A stretch of DNA of 14,670 nucleotides from Cloacimonetes bacterium UBA4175. GTDB lineage: Bacteria; Cloacimonadota; Cloacimonadia; Cloacimonadales; Cloacimonadaceae. The stretch covers positions 1 to 14,670 of the forward strand of contig DFUX01000019.1 in assembly GCA_002379855.1 (NCBI GenBank). The letters are read 5' to 3'. A program made the translations under genes and the position numbers. Under the pieces are notes generated by a model, which had not been told where the DNA came from, did not search any database, and saw nothing but the letters and a program-made list of their open reading frames with translations. Positions 7,466 to 14,670 of the stretch are shown one piece after another; position 1 is the first letter of the stretch, and the number at the start of each line of letters is the position of its first letter.

Positions 7466-7483
7466 TTGTTCAGAGGCAGAATT

Positions 7484-9496
7484 ATGAGAAAGCTAATTAC
7501 TTTGTTGGTTCTATTCATTCTTTTCGGCCAGGTGCTTGCGGCCGAGGCACCCGCGTATGAAATATCGGTCGCACCCACCGTCATCACCCAGTCCTGGTAT
7601 GATTACATGATCGGCTGCTACATGGATACCCCTGTGGCGGTGCAGGATGCCAGCCATGGTCAGGACATCTATATGCTCTACCAAGCCATCACGGGAAGCT
7701 ACGCCAGCCAGAGAAAGATACATCTGGCCAGGGTGGACACCAGCGGAGCGCTGGAAATGAACATGGATTACTGGCATCTGCAAGCCCAGCGGCAGGGCTT
7801 CGGATCCGTGAAGGTGGACGCAGAGACTGGCTGGCCGCTCTTTGTCTGGCACGAAGCGGTTCCCTGGCCCGACAATGACAACTGTTTGGATATCCCTCTG
7901 GTCTGCAGTGAGATGAGCGGCATCCAGATTCCCGAGTGGCAGCCCTTTTTGGTGGTGGACAATCCTGTCCCCTACGATGCGGTCAGCAGCGGCGAATTCA
8001 TCTGGCCCACCATCTGCATCGGGCCTTCGCCCACGGCCGGTTTGCGCCGGGCTTACATCTTGGGGCGCAATCGCACCGGTGGCGAAGCCAATGATCACAG
8101 CCCCAATGTCTTGCTGGCTTACGCTGATTTCTCCACCGATGACCTCTACAACGGAAGCTCCCTGAACTGGAGCTACACGAGTGTCCCGGAAATGAACGAC
8201 TGGTATGAACTGGAAGGATTCTGCCACAACTGGCAGGGAACCCTGGCCTGCGGCGACGACGGGCGGGTCTATCTGCTTGGATGGCATTCTGAGTATGCTG
8301 TGGATTCAATACACAGTTCCCAGTTTCTGACCGTGTTCATCAACGACAGCTATGGCTCCGGCGCCTGGCGGCGGATTTCCGTTTCCGCGGCCCAGCTTCC
8401 CTCGCCTGTGAACGACCAGATCGCTTCCTGGGATCCGTCCAACATATACTTCATCCCCTCCTCCAGCAATCACTTCAACGTGGTCTGGGATCGTGCCGGC
8501 AGGCTGCACTTTCCCCTGCTCTACACAGGCACGGAAGGGGGCTATTCCTGGCATACCTCCCTCTTTAGCGTGCGCGATATCTGGTTCGACACCGCCAGCG
8601 AAAGCTTCAGCATCCACGATCTCTTCCCCCGCGGCGCCACACCTCACGCCGATCCCTGCTACACCCCTTGGGATGTGGATGAAGACCATTGGGTGGATGA
8701 GCTTGTGGACGGCTACCCCGTCTATCCCACCTATTTCCCTTTCCCGCATTGGGATATGGAGGAAAGCAACGGCGCCATGATGGCTCAGCAAAACAACGTC
8801 AAGATGAGCTTTGCCGAATCCGGCGGCGCCATGGCCTGTGTGTGGCCGGACAGCAGAGCCAGGCAACAGGATTCCGGGGTGACAGGGCCGCAGATTTACA
8901 TCAGTGTCTCGCCGGACAACGGCTACACCTGGCTGGATCCCATCGTGCTGGATCATGCCCAGAATCCGGCTTTGGGCGAGACCATGACCTTCGTCTATCC
9001 CGCGGACAGGATGATCGACATGGGAGTGGACGACTCCGGCAACCGTGTTTTGCGCCTCTTTCTGCTCTATTTTGACGACAGTGTCTGGTGGGTGGCAAAC
9101 ACCAGCCCCGGGCCGGGGCCTTACTATGGCGAGGGGAATGTCTGCTACCTGGCGCTGGATATCCACCTCCCCGTGCTCGGGACGCCGAGCCATGAGCAGC
9201 CTCCCGCTCCCAGGGCCAGCCTGGATTGCAGTCCCAACCCCTTCCGCGGGAGCGTCCGCCTGAGCTTCAGCCTGGAGCGGGGAAAAGATGTGTCAGAAGC
9301 GCGGCTCTGCGTCTATAACCTGCGGGGTCAGTTGCTGCGCTCCTTCCCTGTGGAGGCAACCCGGAACGAGCAACAGAGCCTATCCTGGGATGGCGCGGAC
9401 GCCTCGGGCAAGCCCTGCCCCAGCGGAGTCTATCTTGTTTCCCTGCAGCAAGGAGGCAAGCGGCTGGCCACCCGCAAGCTCAGCCTCATCAAGTGA
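7484..9496 (+). CDS. Secreted Asp-box (sialidase-like) protein with T9SS/FlgD-like C-terminal domain
   Basis: The 670-residue protein starts MRKLITLLVLFILFGQVLA, a clear signal peptide (about 1-20). The ATG at 7484 with AGAGG (7472-7476) is preferred to a TTG 18 bp upstream, because it gives a normal signal peptide. The body has repeated Trp/Tyr-rich strands suggesting a beta-propeller, and one Asp-box SPDNGYTW (476-483), the S-x-D-x-G-x-T-W turn of sialidase-type propellers. The last ~90 residues (from about 580: SPNPF, YNLRGQLLRSF, SWDGADASGKPCPSGVYLV, terminal KLSLIK) match the T9SS type A sorting / FlgD-Ig-like domain common in FCB bacteria. No catalytic sialidase residues are recognised, so enzyme activity should not be assumed. 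It is probably exported and surface-attached. The substrate or binding partner is unknown. Confidence 0.85.
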   Translation: MRKLITLLVLFILFGQVLAAEAPAYEISVAPTVITQSWYDYMIGCYMDTPVAVQDASHGQDIYMLYQAITGSYASQRKIHLARVDTSGALEMNMDYWHLQAQRQGFGSVKVDAETGWPLFVWHEAVPWPDNDNCLDIPLVCSEMSGIQIPEWQPFLVVDNPVPYDAVSSGEFIWPTICIGPSPTAGLRRAYILGRNRTGGEANDHSPNVLLAYADFSTDDLYNGSSLNWSYTSVPEMNDWYELEGFCHNWQGTLACGDDGRVYLLGWHSEYAVDSIHSSQFLTVFINDSYGSGAWRRISVSAAQLPSPVNDQIASWDPSNIYFIPSSSNHFNVVWDRAGRLHFPLLYTGTEGGYSWHTSLFSVRDIWFDTASESFSIHDLFPRGATPHADPCYTPWDVDEDHWVDELVDGYPVYPTYFPFPHWDMEESNGAMMAQQNNVKMSFAESGGAMACVWPDSRARQQDSGVTGPQIYISVSPDNGYTWLDPIVLDHAQNPALGETMTFVYPADRMIDMGVDDSGNRVLRLFLLYFDDSVWWVANTSPGPGPYYGEGNVCYLALDIHLPVLGTPSHEQPPAPRASLDCSPNPFRGSVRLSFSLERGKDVSEARLCVYNLRGQLLRSFPVEATRNEQQSLSWDGADASGKPCPSGVYLVSLQQGGKRLATRKLSLIK

Positions 9497-9611
9497 GGAA
9501 GGCTGTCCGTAATCCTTTGCAGTAAATCCACACTCCGCGGGTAACAATTATAAAGGTTGGCGGGCATGCCCCGGCGACCATCCTTGCCAATATTTGAAAG
9601 GAGCGAGAAAC

Positions 9612-10889
9612 ATGGCCTTATCCAAGTATTTCCTGATCCTGGCACTGGTGCTGGGCTTCTGCTGCGGCTGTTCCTGCAACAAGACACAGGAACTGGCGGA
9701 GCTGGACAAACCGGATACGGAGTATGCCTCCGGAGAGCAGGGCACAGCCTTTGCTCTGAGAATGTTCCAGGCGGCAAACCAGCAGGGCGAAAACCTCTTT
9801 TTCTCACCCTATAGCATCTCCACGGCGCTTTCCATGGTCTATGGGGGCGCGCGGGGCAATACCGCGGAGCAGATGGCGAAGGCCCTGTCCTTTGCCAGGC
9901 CTGCCGAAAACCAGCATGAGGCGATGCGCTCCCTGCAACAAGCTCTGAATGACCTGCAAGACAGGGGCAACGCGGAACTGACCGTCGCCAACGCCATCTT
10001 CGGAGCCAGGAAATATGAGGATTATGTGCTGCCGGAGTTTCAAACCCTGATGCGCAAGTCCTATGCCAGTGAGCTTTACTCGCTTGATTTCGGCGACGCC
10101 CGGGGTTCGGCGGACTTCATCAACCGCTGGGTCGAACGCAAGACCAGAGAGCGCATCAAAAACCTGGTCAACGCCGGCCACATTGAGGGCAGCAACCACG
10201 GCATGGTGCTGGTGAACGCCATCTATTTCAAGGGCAACTGGCTCACCCAATTCGACCCCAACCTCACCCGGGAAGACAGGTTTTACACCTCATCCAGGTC
10301 GAGAAGCGCTTCAGATAGCCGTCCGGTGATGATGATGCACTCCCGGGGCGACTACCGTTACGCGGAGCTGCCCGGCCTGCAGGTGCTGGAGCTTCCCTAC
10401 GAGGAAGAGGAACTCTCGATGCTGGTGCTGCTGCCGGACGATATTGACGCTTTGGCAAAGGATCTGACTCCGGCAAATCTCAGCGCCTGGCAGCATAAAC
10501 TGGGCATGAGCCAGGTGAAGGTCTTTATGCCCAAGTTCAAACTGGACATCAGCTTGGAAGGGATAGTGGAGATATTGAAGGGTATGGGGATGCAAGACGC
10601 TTTCAACTCGAATACCGCGGATTTTTCCGGGATTCGGGACGAGGAGAAAGTGCCCGGGCTCTTTATCATGGACATCGTCCACAAAGCTTTTGTGGAAGTG
10701 AATGAGGAAGGCACGGAAGCCGCCGCCGCAACGGGTGTGGTGATGGCCACCAAAGCCGCCTCCAGCCCCACGCCGCAGATTCCCGTGTTCCGCGCGGACA
10801 AGCCCTTCATCTACATGATCTTGCACAAACCCAGCAACACGTTGCTCTTCCTCGGTAAGCTGAACCAGCCGCCCCAAATCCAGGATTGA
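9612..10889 (+). CDS. Serpin-family protease inhibitor, probable lipoprotein
   Basis: Serpins trap serine or cysteine proteases by cleavage and insertion of a reactive loop. The 425-residue protein covers the whole fold, from the N-terminal NLFFSPYSISTALSMVYGGA to the C-terminal FRADKPFIYMILHKPSNTLLFLGKLNQP. The hinge is a textbook inhibitory one: E365-E-G-T-E-A-A-A-A-T374. Counting from P17 = E365 puts P1 at Lys381, matching antithrombin's P1 Arg and suggesting trypsin-like targets. The P' side is about three residues longer than in antithrombin. The N-terminus MALSKYFLILALVLGFCCGCSC is a signal sequence ending in a Cys cluster, so lipidation is likely, although no ideal lipobox is present. 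ATG 9612 follows AAGGAG (9598-9603) with 8-nt spacing. The gene converges on dxr with only 15 bp between stop codons, and no terminator hairpin is seen there. Confidence 0.93.
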   Translation: MALSKYFLILALVLGFCCGCSCNKTQELAELDKPDTEYASGEQGTAFALRMFQAANQQGENLFFSPYSISTALSMVYGGARGNTAEQMAKALSFARPAENQHEAMRSLQQALNDLQDRGNAELTVANAIFGARKYEDYVLPEFQTLMRKSYASELYSLDFGDARGSADFINRWVERKTRERIKNLVNAGHIEGSNHGMVLVNAIYFKGNWLTQFDPNLTREDRFYTSSRSRSASDSRPVMMMHSRGDYRYAELPGLQVLELPYEEEELSMLVLLPDDIDALAKDLTPANLSAWQHKLGMSQVKVFMPKFKLDISLEGIVEILKGMGMQDAFNSNTADFSGIRDEEKVPGLFIMDIVHKAFVEVNEEGTEAAAATGVVMATKAASSPTPQIPVFRADKPFIYMILHKPSNTLLFLGKLNQPPQIQD

Positions 10890-10904
10890 TTTGCTGAATC
10901 CTTC

Positions 10905-12053
10905 TTAGTAAGAGCGGATTATCCGCCTGTAAACCTCGCTGTTGGCGTGGATAATGCTCTCCAGCGAGGGTTCCGCCTCGTTGGTAAAGCCCGCGACCGC
11001 CTCCGCGCAGACGCCGTGGATTTGGGTGAAGCCGATCTTACGCTCCTGAAACAGGCGCAGGGCCGCTTCGTTGGCGCTGTTGAGCACCGTGGGCAGGATG
11101 CCTCCGGCCTGGGCGACCTCCAATCCTAAATAGTAGAGGGGATAGCGCTCTTTGTCGATGGGGGAGAAGCTTAGGGCGGGCAGGGCTGTCAGGTCGGTTT
11201 GCACCAGTTCTGAAGGCAGCCTGTGGGGGTAGGACAGGGCGTAGAGGATGGGTAGCTTCATGTCCGGAACGCTCATCTGGGCAAGCAGGGAACCATCCAC
11301 GAACTCCACCAGGGAGTGGATCACGGACTGGGGGTGGATGACCGCCTCTATCCGCTCGTAGGGCAGGCCAAAAAGCCAATGCGCCTCCATCACCTCCAGG
11401 GCTTTATTGAACATCGTGGCGCTGTCCAGGGTCACCTTGGCGCCCATATCCCAGTTTGGATGCCGGAGGGCTTGTTCCACCGTGATGCTGGCAAAATCTT
11501 CCAGGGGCAGGTCGCGGAATGCGCCGCCGGAGGCAGTGATGTGCAGTTTCCTGATCTCGGAGCGGGGATGAGCGCCTATGGCCTGGAAGATGGCGCTGTG
11601 TTCGCTGTCCACAGGCAGCAGTTCGGCTCCTTTGGCTTTGATGAGGGGCAGCAGCAGATGTCCCGCCATCACCAGGGATTCCTTGTTGGCGAGGGCAAGC
11701 CGTTTGCCGCGTTCCGCGATGGCAAAGCTGGCGCGCAGTCCCGCTGAGCCGCTGATGGCGTTCAGTCCGGTGTCGTAATCTGTTTCCGCCAATGCCCCGA
11801 TCAGGGCGTCTTCGCCAAAGACGATTCTCCTCTGGGGAGCCTGGGCGCGGATTTCCGCTTGCGTTGTCGGGTCTGTGATGCCTGTAAATGCCAGGCAGGG
11901 GATGTCAAACTCGGCGGCGATCTTCAGCAGTTTGGCATGATCGGAATGCGCCGACGCCAGAACCAGTGAGAATTGGGTGGATTGCTCCCTCAGCACCGCC
12001 AAAGTGGATGTGCCGATGGAGCCGCTTGCTCCCAACAGGGCGATTTTTACCAT
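10905..12053 (-). CDS. dxr: 1-deoxy-D-xylulose 5-phosphate reductoisomerase
   Basis: Dxr (IspC) converts 1-deoxy-D-xylulose 5-phosphate to 2-C-methyl-D-erythritol 4-phosphate with NADPH and a divalent metal, the second step of the MEP isoprenoid pathway. The 382 residues are full length. Visible signatures are the NADPH loop GASGSIG (8-14), NKES (123-126), the metal ligands in PVDSEHSAIFQ (D149, E151) and SATMFNKALE (E220), the substrate loop ASGGAFR (174-180), H198-P-N-W and HPQSVIHS (240-247). The start ATG at 12053 overlaps the last 7 bp of the upstream barrel gene (ATGGTAA), and no good SD lies next to it, so translation is probably coupled. It is transcribed leftwards and converges on the serpin gene. 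Confidence 0.97.
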   Translation of the reverse strand: MVKIALLGASGSIGTSTLAVLREQSTQFSLVLASAHSDHAKLLKIAAEFDIPCLAFTGITDPTTQAEIRAQAPQRRIVFGEDALIGALAETDYDTGLNAISGSAGLRASFAIAERGKRLALANKESLVMAGHLLLPLIKAKGAELLPVDSEHSAIFQAIGAHPRSEIRKLHITASGGAFRDLPLEDFASITVEQALRHPNWDMGAKVTLDSATMFNKALEVMEAHWLFGLPYERIEAVIHPQSVIHSLVEFVDGSLLAQMSVPDMKLPILYALSYPHRLPSELVQTDLTALPALSFSPIDKERYPLYYLGLEVAQAGGILPTVLNSANEAALRLFQERKIGFTQIHGVCAEAVAGFTNEAEPSLESIIHANSEVYRRIIRSY

Positions 12054-12997
12054 GAATAACTGAGCGCGACCCTCTGGGAATAGCCCAAGGCGTCATCCGA
12101 GCCGTTGCGCCAGGCGTAGTCAAGCCCCAGATTCCACCAGCGGACGCCAAGTCCGGCGGTGAAGCTGTCCACGTCCCAGCCCGCCATCACGTTCAGTTGG
12201 GGGATGGGCTGCACCAGGACGCCGCCATGCAGGTCTGTGCTGAACTCGCCAAAGGAAAGGTTGGAAGCATCTCCCCGTCCTTCCGCGTAGGTTTGACCCC
12301 GCAACGCGAGATGTACCGGGACTTTTTTGCCCAGGAGCGCGAAGCTGTAGGCAAGTTCCAGGTCCAGATTGGGGATTGCCACCTCGTGAGTGCCGTTTTC
12401 CCAGATGATCCGGGTGGTAAAGAAGTCGCGCAGGTTGGCTCCCGCGCTGAAGCCTCCGCCAGCATTCCAGAGCAGCCCCAGATCGGCGCCGAAGCCATAG
12501 CCGGAGTTCTCCGCCAGATTCCTGTAGGCAAGCTTGGGCGTGAGGCCCAGATGCAGCTTGTCTTTCACGCTCCTGGCGATGCTGCCGTAAAGTACCACAT
12601 CGTTGTTGCTCACGGTCTTCCAGACCACGGGGCGGTTGGAGTTGCTGAGCGAGTCGGCTTCGTTTTCCAGGCGGGTTAGTTTGATCTTGTCGATACCTAT
12701 ATGGCTGACAAGGATGGCGCTACGGGTCTTTCCGCCCAGGCTGAGGGCAAGCTGGTTTTGCTGCAGCAGGCCTTCAAAGTTCTCGCTGCGCATCAGTTCC
12801 GCTCCTCCCTGGGATGAAGTGGCCAGCAGGGCTGGATTCCACCATCCGGCGGAAAGGCTGCCGTTCCAGGTGAGGCCGGTGTTGCCCATGGCCTGATTCA
12901 ACACTCCGGGGCTGAGCTGGAAAATCTCCCCCGCGTATTTGGTGGCACCCAGGCCGACGCAAGTAAGTAAGGCGACGTATATGATCAGCTTTCTCAT
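12047..12997 (-). CDS. PorV-like outer-membrane beta-barrel protein
   Basis: The predicted protein (316 residues from ATG 12997) begins MRKLIIYVALLTCVGLGATK, a signal peptide. It continues KYAGEIFQLSPGVLNQAMGNTG...GWWNPALLA, the N-terminal pattern of PorV/PorQ/UPF0164-type barrels (GxG/A, MGxxG, WNPA). Alternating strands follow and the protein ends in an aromatic residue, SYSW, as expected of outer-membrane barrels. In T9SS bacteria PorV helps deliver secreted cargo; here that role is only an inference, though a protein with a T9SS-like tail is encoded nearby. The start is chosen at 12997, nine bases after AAGGA (13011-13007). ATG 13003 (adding Met-Lys) is possible but only three bases from that SD. 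A longer in-frame opening to 13144 adds a non-signal extension and is rejected. Its stop overlaps the dxr start. Confidence 0.82.
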   Translation of the reverse strand: MRKLIIYVALLTCVGLGATKYAGEIFQLSPGVLNQAMGNTGLTWNGSLSAGWWNPALLATSSQGGAELMRSENFEGLLQQNQLALSLGGKTRSAILVSHIGIDKIKLTRLENEADSLSNSNRPVVWKTVSNNDVVLYGSIARSVKDKLHLGLTPKLAYRNLAENSGYGFGADLGLLWNAGGGFSAGANLRDFFTTRIIWENGTHEVAIPNLDLELAYSFALLGKKVPVHLALRGQTYAEGRGDASNLSFGEFSTDLHGGVLVQPIPQLNVMAGWDVDSFTAGLGVRWWNLGLDYAWRNGSDDALGYSQRVALSYSW

Positions 12998-13018
12998 CTT
13001 CATTTTTCCTTGAATAAC

Positions 13019-13047
13019 AAGATAACCCGTCCCCCCGCTTTTGTAAA
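13019..13047 (-). promoter_or_regulatory. Possible promoter for the barrel-dxr operon
   Basis: Reading leftwards, TTTACA (13047-13042), a 17-bp spacer and TATCTT (13024-13019) form a moderate sigma70 match. The predicted start point would be close to the AAGGA sequence, giving a very short leader. The call is tentative. Confidence 0.3.
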
Positions 13048-13105
13048 GTATTTTTTCCCTGCCAGGACATAAATGCTTTTCGCAAAGCCCGTCCGGCGAT
13101 TTTGC

Positions 13106-13134
13106 TTGACAAAATGCAGGTCTAAAAATGTAAG
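13106..13134 (+). promoter_or_regulatory. Promoter for the tRNA(CAT) gene
   Basis: A perfect TTGACA (13106-13111) followed at 17 bp by a weak -10, TGTAAG (13129-13134), would start transcription about 10 bases before the tRNA at 13152. It is the third gene or operon in the window with TTGACA at a suitable distance. Confidence 0.45.
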
Positions 13135-13151
13135 TGCAAGACAATAATGAG

Positions 13152-13227
13152 GGGCCTATAGCTCAGTTGGTAGAGCTTCCGGCTCATAACCGGACGGTCG
13201 GGGGTTCGACTCCCTCTGGGCCCACCA
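13152..13227 (+). tRNA. tRNA-Met (elongator) or tRNA-Ile2, anticodon CAT
   Basis: The acceptor stem GGGCCTA / TGGGCCC, D-arm GCTC...GAGC, anticodon arm TCCGG-CTCATAA-CCGGA, T-arm GGGGG-TTCGACT-CCCTC, discriminator A and encoded CCA give 76 nt. The 1:72 pair is G-C and the anticodon stem lacks three consecutive G-C pairs, so it is not the initiator. CAT could be elongator Met or lysidine-modified Ile2; the anticodon-stem context CGGCTCATAACCG is also seen in Ile2 tRNAs. A run of T follows the CCA directly. Confidence 0.93.
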
Positions 13228-13433
13228 TTTTTTCTTTCCGCTAATCCCCCTTTCGCTGCCTCCGCCACATGATTGGGAGCAGAATTCCTTGTTCAGATAT
13301 GGATTCCATTTCGACTGGCACTGAAGATGACGCTGGTTAGCGGCTCCATCACAAAGCCATAGATTATTCCCATAACCCTGCTCCAGCGCAGGAGTTTACG
13401 CTTGCCAAATTTGGGATTAGCTGCCGGAGATTG

Positions 13434-13467
13434 CTTTGCGCCAGCTACGCAAAGAAAGTGATTGACA
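13434..13467 (+). promoter_or_regulatory. Inverted repeat and TTGACA upstream of the four-tRNA operon
   Basis: TTGACA (13462-13467) lies 38 bp before the first tRNA of the cluster; the -10 is poor (TTCAAG at 17 bp). Just upstream is a perfect 7-bp inverted repeat CTTTGCG (13434-13440) / CGCAAAG (13448-13454). The rest of the 278-bp gap 13228-13505 holds no ORF or RNA gene that I can support. Confidence 0.35.
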
Positions 13468-13505
13468 AAAATCCCGCCTTCAGATTCAAGGACAGAACTT
13501 ATTGG

Positions 13506-13591
13506 GGAGGATTAGTCCTAATTGGTAAGGCAGCGGTCTTGAAAACCGCCGGGTTCTGCCCATGGGGGTTCGAATCCCTCATCCTCCGCCA
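13506..13591 (+). tRNA. tRNA-Ser, anticodon TGA
   Basis: The acceptor stem GGAGGAT / ATCCTCC, anticodon arm GCGGT-CTTGAAA-ACCGC (TGA), long variable arm with stem GGG/CCC, T-arm loop TTCGAAT, discriminator G and encoded CCA give 86 nt. The CTTGAAA loop and long variable arm are typical for Ser. The D-arm is unusual for tRNA-Ser (TAGTCCTAATTGGTAAGGC). It is the first of four closely spaced tRNAs. Confidence 0.93.
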
Positions 13592-13614
13592 CAACATAGT
13601 GTGACCCTACATGG

Positions 13615-13706
<92 letters not shown>

Positions 13707-13717
13707 GATATACTTTT

Positions 13718-13792
13718 TGGGCAGTCGCCAAGCGGTAAGGCAGCAGGTTTTGGTCCTGCCATACGGGGGTTCGAATCCTCCCTGCCCAGCCA
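13718..13792 (+). tRNA. tRNA-Gln, anticodon TTG
   Basis: The acceptor stem TGGGCAG / CTGCCCA with the U1-A72 pair typical of tRNA-Gln, anticodon arm GCAGG-TTTTGGT-CCTGC (TTG), discriminator G and encoded CCA give 75 nt. It starts 11 bp after the preceding tRNA. Confidence 0.95.
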
Positions 13793-13800
13793 GATTATAA

Positions 13801-13874
13801 TGGGATGTCGTTCAATGGTAGGACAACGGTCTCTGGCTCCGTTTATAGGGGTTCGAATCCTCTCATCCCAGCCA
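13801..13874 (+). tRNA. tRNA-Gln, anticodon CTG
   Basis: The acceptor stem TGGGATG / CATCCCA, U1-A72, D-arm GTTC-AATGGTA-GGAC, anticodon arm ACGGT-CTCTGGC-TCCGT, discriminator G and encoded CCA give 74 nt. The anticodon stem has a T-T mismatch next to the loop. It lies 8 bp after tRNA-Gln(TTG) and just before the operon terminator. Confidence 0.93.
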
Positions 13875-13877
13875 CTT

Positions 13878-13904
13878 AAGCCCCGGATCAGCTCCGGGGC
13901 TTTT
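13878..13904 (+). terminator. Intrinsic terminator of the tRNA operon
   Basis: AAGCCCCGGA (13878-13887) pairs perfectly with TCCGGGGCTT (13893-13902) around a 5-nt loop, followed by T's to 13904. The GC-rich 10-bp stem starts three bases after the last tRNA's CCA. Confidence 0.9.
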
Positions 13905-14048
13905 CTATGCTTGGATTTCCACAACTTGACGGGCAAAAAAAGCGATATTCATAAGCAATGCTAACATACTCAAAGTGTTACACATTCGGACTGTATTCAA
14001 AGATACGGGCACCGGGCATGGTTAGCCGACTGCGCCGGGTATTTTTCC

Positions 14049-14181
14049 CGGATGGCTCCCATTTGCATCCGGTACTCTGGAGTGGGTCTTCCTGGAGTCA
14101 TCCTTAACCCGGTGAGGGATGACCTAAGGATGATGGCATCAAACGCTGTAGCAGCAAGGGAGGGCGGTATGAAGGATTATG
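14049..14181 (+). repeat. 133-bp palindrome-centred element, copy 2
   Basis: This copy is in inverted orientation relative to 6791-6923. The right half (from GGATGACCTAAGGATGATGG to GAAGGATTATG) is almost identical; the left arm has diverged. A stem remains: GTCATCC (14097-14103) / GGATGAC (14117-14123), with a further TCTTCCT / AGGATGA pairing (6 of 7) outside a small internal loop. Confidence 0.8.
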
Positions 14182-14345
14182 CGGATGTTTGATGGTATTT
14201 CGTGGATGGGTGAAATGAAAATAGAACGCGGATGACAGGATCGACAGGATATTTGGTAGGTGAAAGGGTAGAATGGTGAAAAGGACGTGGTTTCGTGTTA
14301 TTATGTAGCGGCGCTTGCTGCAAAGCTTTAATATTTTACCATAGT

Positions 14346-14433
14346 AATCCGTAAATCAGTTTAATCCGTGAATCCGTATAAGATTTGCATGCAAACTCCA
14401 AACGGATTAAACGGATTATACGGATTAACGGAT
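14346..14433. repeat. Inverted array of heptamer AATCCGT / ACGGATT around a 12-bp palindrome
   Basis: Three AATCCGT copies (14346, 14363, 14371) face three ACGGATT copies (14402, 14411, 14420) plus a partial ACGGAT (14428). Between them lies the perfect palindrome TTTGCATGCAAA (14384-14395). The two arms can pair over roughly 30 bp with a few mismatches. There is no adjacent rep, dnaA or transposase gene. Confidence 0.8.
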
Positions 14434-14502
14434 AAATAGTTTTGCCCTGTGTTCTATCTCACAGCTAAACCGTTGCACCATTCCACCTTTCCAATGCCAT
14501 TT

Positions 14503-14580
14503 CAAAAGACTGGATCCCGGGTCAAGCAAAGCTTGCCCGGGATGACACGGTTTTTGGTCTGATGGTGCTTTGTTTCGGGG
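14503..14580 (+). repeat. Palindromic repeat, doublet 3 member 1 (CCCGG type)
   Basis: This is the most complete stem in the family: ATCCCGGG (14514-14521), a bulged T, CAAGC (14523-14527), loop AAA, GCTTG (14531-14535), CCCGGGAT (14536-14543). GACACGG and a TTGTTTCGGGG tail follow. Confidence 0.88.
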
Positions 14581-14595
14581 TCGGGTGGTTGTCCC

Positions 14596-14670
14596 TAAAA
14601 GACTGGATCACGGCTCGCAGGCCGTGATGACATTGAATATAGCTTGGTGGACTTGTTTCGGGGGAACCTT
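14596..14670 (+). repeat. Palindromic repeat, doublet 3 member 2 (CACGG type), cut by window end
   Basis: AAAAGACTGG is followed by the stem ATCACGGC (14607-14614), loop TCGCAG and GCCGTGAT (14621-14628), then GAATATAGCTTGG and CTTGTTTCGGGGGAACCTT. The tail is nearly identical to 6718-6737. It starts 93 bp after the previous copy. Confidence 0.85.

Larger units (their letters stand above)
6374..7483. other. Gene-free, repeat-rich intergenic region
   Basis: This 1.1-kb stretch between the pseudo-cyclase gene and the Asp-box gene has no ORF with a credible start and family. It is lower in GC than the flanking genes. It contains two doublets of a palindromic repeat, four tandem hairpins, one copy of a 133-bp palindrome-centred element, a separate 24-bp stem-loop, several short TTTCCACC-type tracts (about 6735-6775, with the complement near 7060-7095) and the promoter of the next gene. 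The short ORFs here simply read through the repeats. Confidence 0.8.
13905..14670. other. Gene-free, repeat-rich region at the window end
   Basis: No coding ORF is supported. It contains copy 2 of the 133-bp element, an inverted heptamer array, and the third doublet of the palindromic repeat, cut by the window edge. The rest (14190-14340) is low-information A/G-rich sequence, with a GACAGGATCGACAGGAT direct repetition near 14234. Confidence 0.75.

Noticed and set aside
7466..7483. TTG start at 7466 for the Asp-box gene
   Set aside because: It falls on the predicted promoter and adds six residues before a perfect signal peptide; ATG 7484 is better.
12998..13144. N-terminal extension of the barrel gene to 13144
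   Set aside because: The extension is Cys-rich, not signal-like, covers the promoter region, and AAGGA sits before the internal ATGs.
14346..14433. Heptamer array as a chromosomal or plasmid origin
   Set aside because: No DnaA box, dnaA, rep or parA gene is visible, so the array is listed only as a repeat.

Overview
The window looks like a piece of a moderately GC-rich, anaerobic, diderm bacterium of the FCB group, most likely Cloacimonadota (Cloacimonetes). This is an inference from three things: a [FeFe]-hydrogenase maturase (HydF); a secreted protein ending in a T9SS/FlgD-like C-terminal domain; and a PorV-like outer-membrane barrel next to dxr. No ribosomal RNA or phylogenetic marker gene is present to prove it.

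Layout. 1-136: a 22-codon upstream ORF that overlaps the hydF start by ATGA. 133-1335: hydF. 1461-3131: a three-helix membrane protein of unknown function with a large exported domain, behind a good sigma70-type promoter. 3176-6373: a 1065-residue signalling ATPase made of two degenerate class III cyclase domains, an AAA/STAND-type ATPase and C-terminal TPRs. 6374-7483: about 1.1 kb without a convincing gene, full of structured repeats. 7484-9496: a secreted Asp-box protein. 9612-10889: an inhibitory-type serpin with a probable lipoprotein signal. On the minus strand, 13003-10905 holds a PorV-like barrel gene translationally overlapped with dxr. 13152-13874: five tRNA genes (CAT; Ser-TGA; Ser-GCT; Gln-TTG; Gln-CTG), closed by a strong intrinsic terminator. 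13903-14670: another repeat-rich, gene-free stretch.

The genes do not form one pathway. HydF (hydrogenase H-cluster assembly), Dxr (isoprenoid MEP pathway) and the tRNAs are housekeeping. The Asp-box protein, the serpin and the barrel are cell-envelope or exported proteins. The pseudo-cyclase ATPase is a likely regulatory scaffold.

The most unusual content is in the two gene-free stretches. (1) A dispersed palindromic repeat occurs as three head-to-tail doublets (6431/6557, 7128/7217, 14503/14596). Two base pairs in its stem vary with compensation through all four combinations, and the first member of each doublet carries the CCCGG stem while the second carries the CACGG/GTGAT form. (2) One doublet member carries four consecutive perfect hairpins (6601-6683). 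(3) A separate 133-bp palindrome-centred element is present in two inverted copies about 7.3 kb apart (6791-6923 and 14049-14181). (4) An inverted array of the heptamer AATCCGT/ACGGATT surrounds a perfect TTTGCATGCAAA palindrome (14346-14433). I see no CRISPR array, transposase or integrase.
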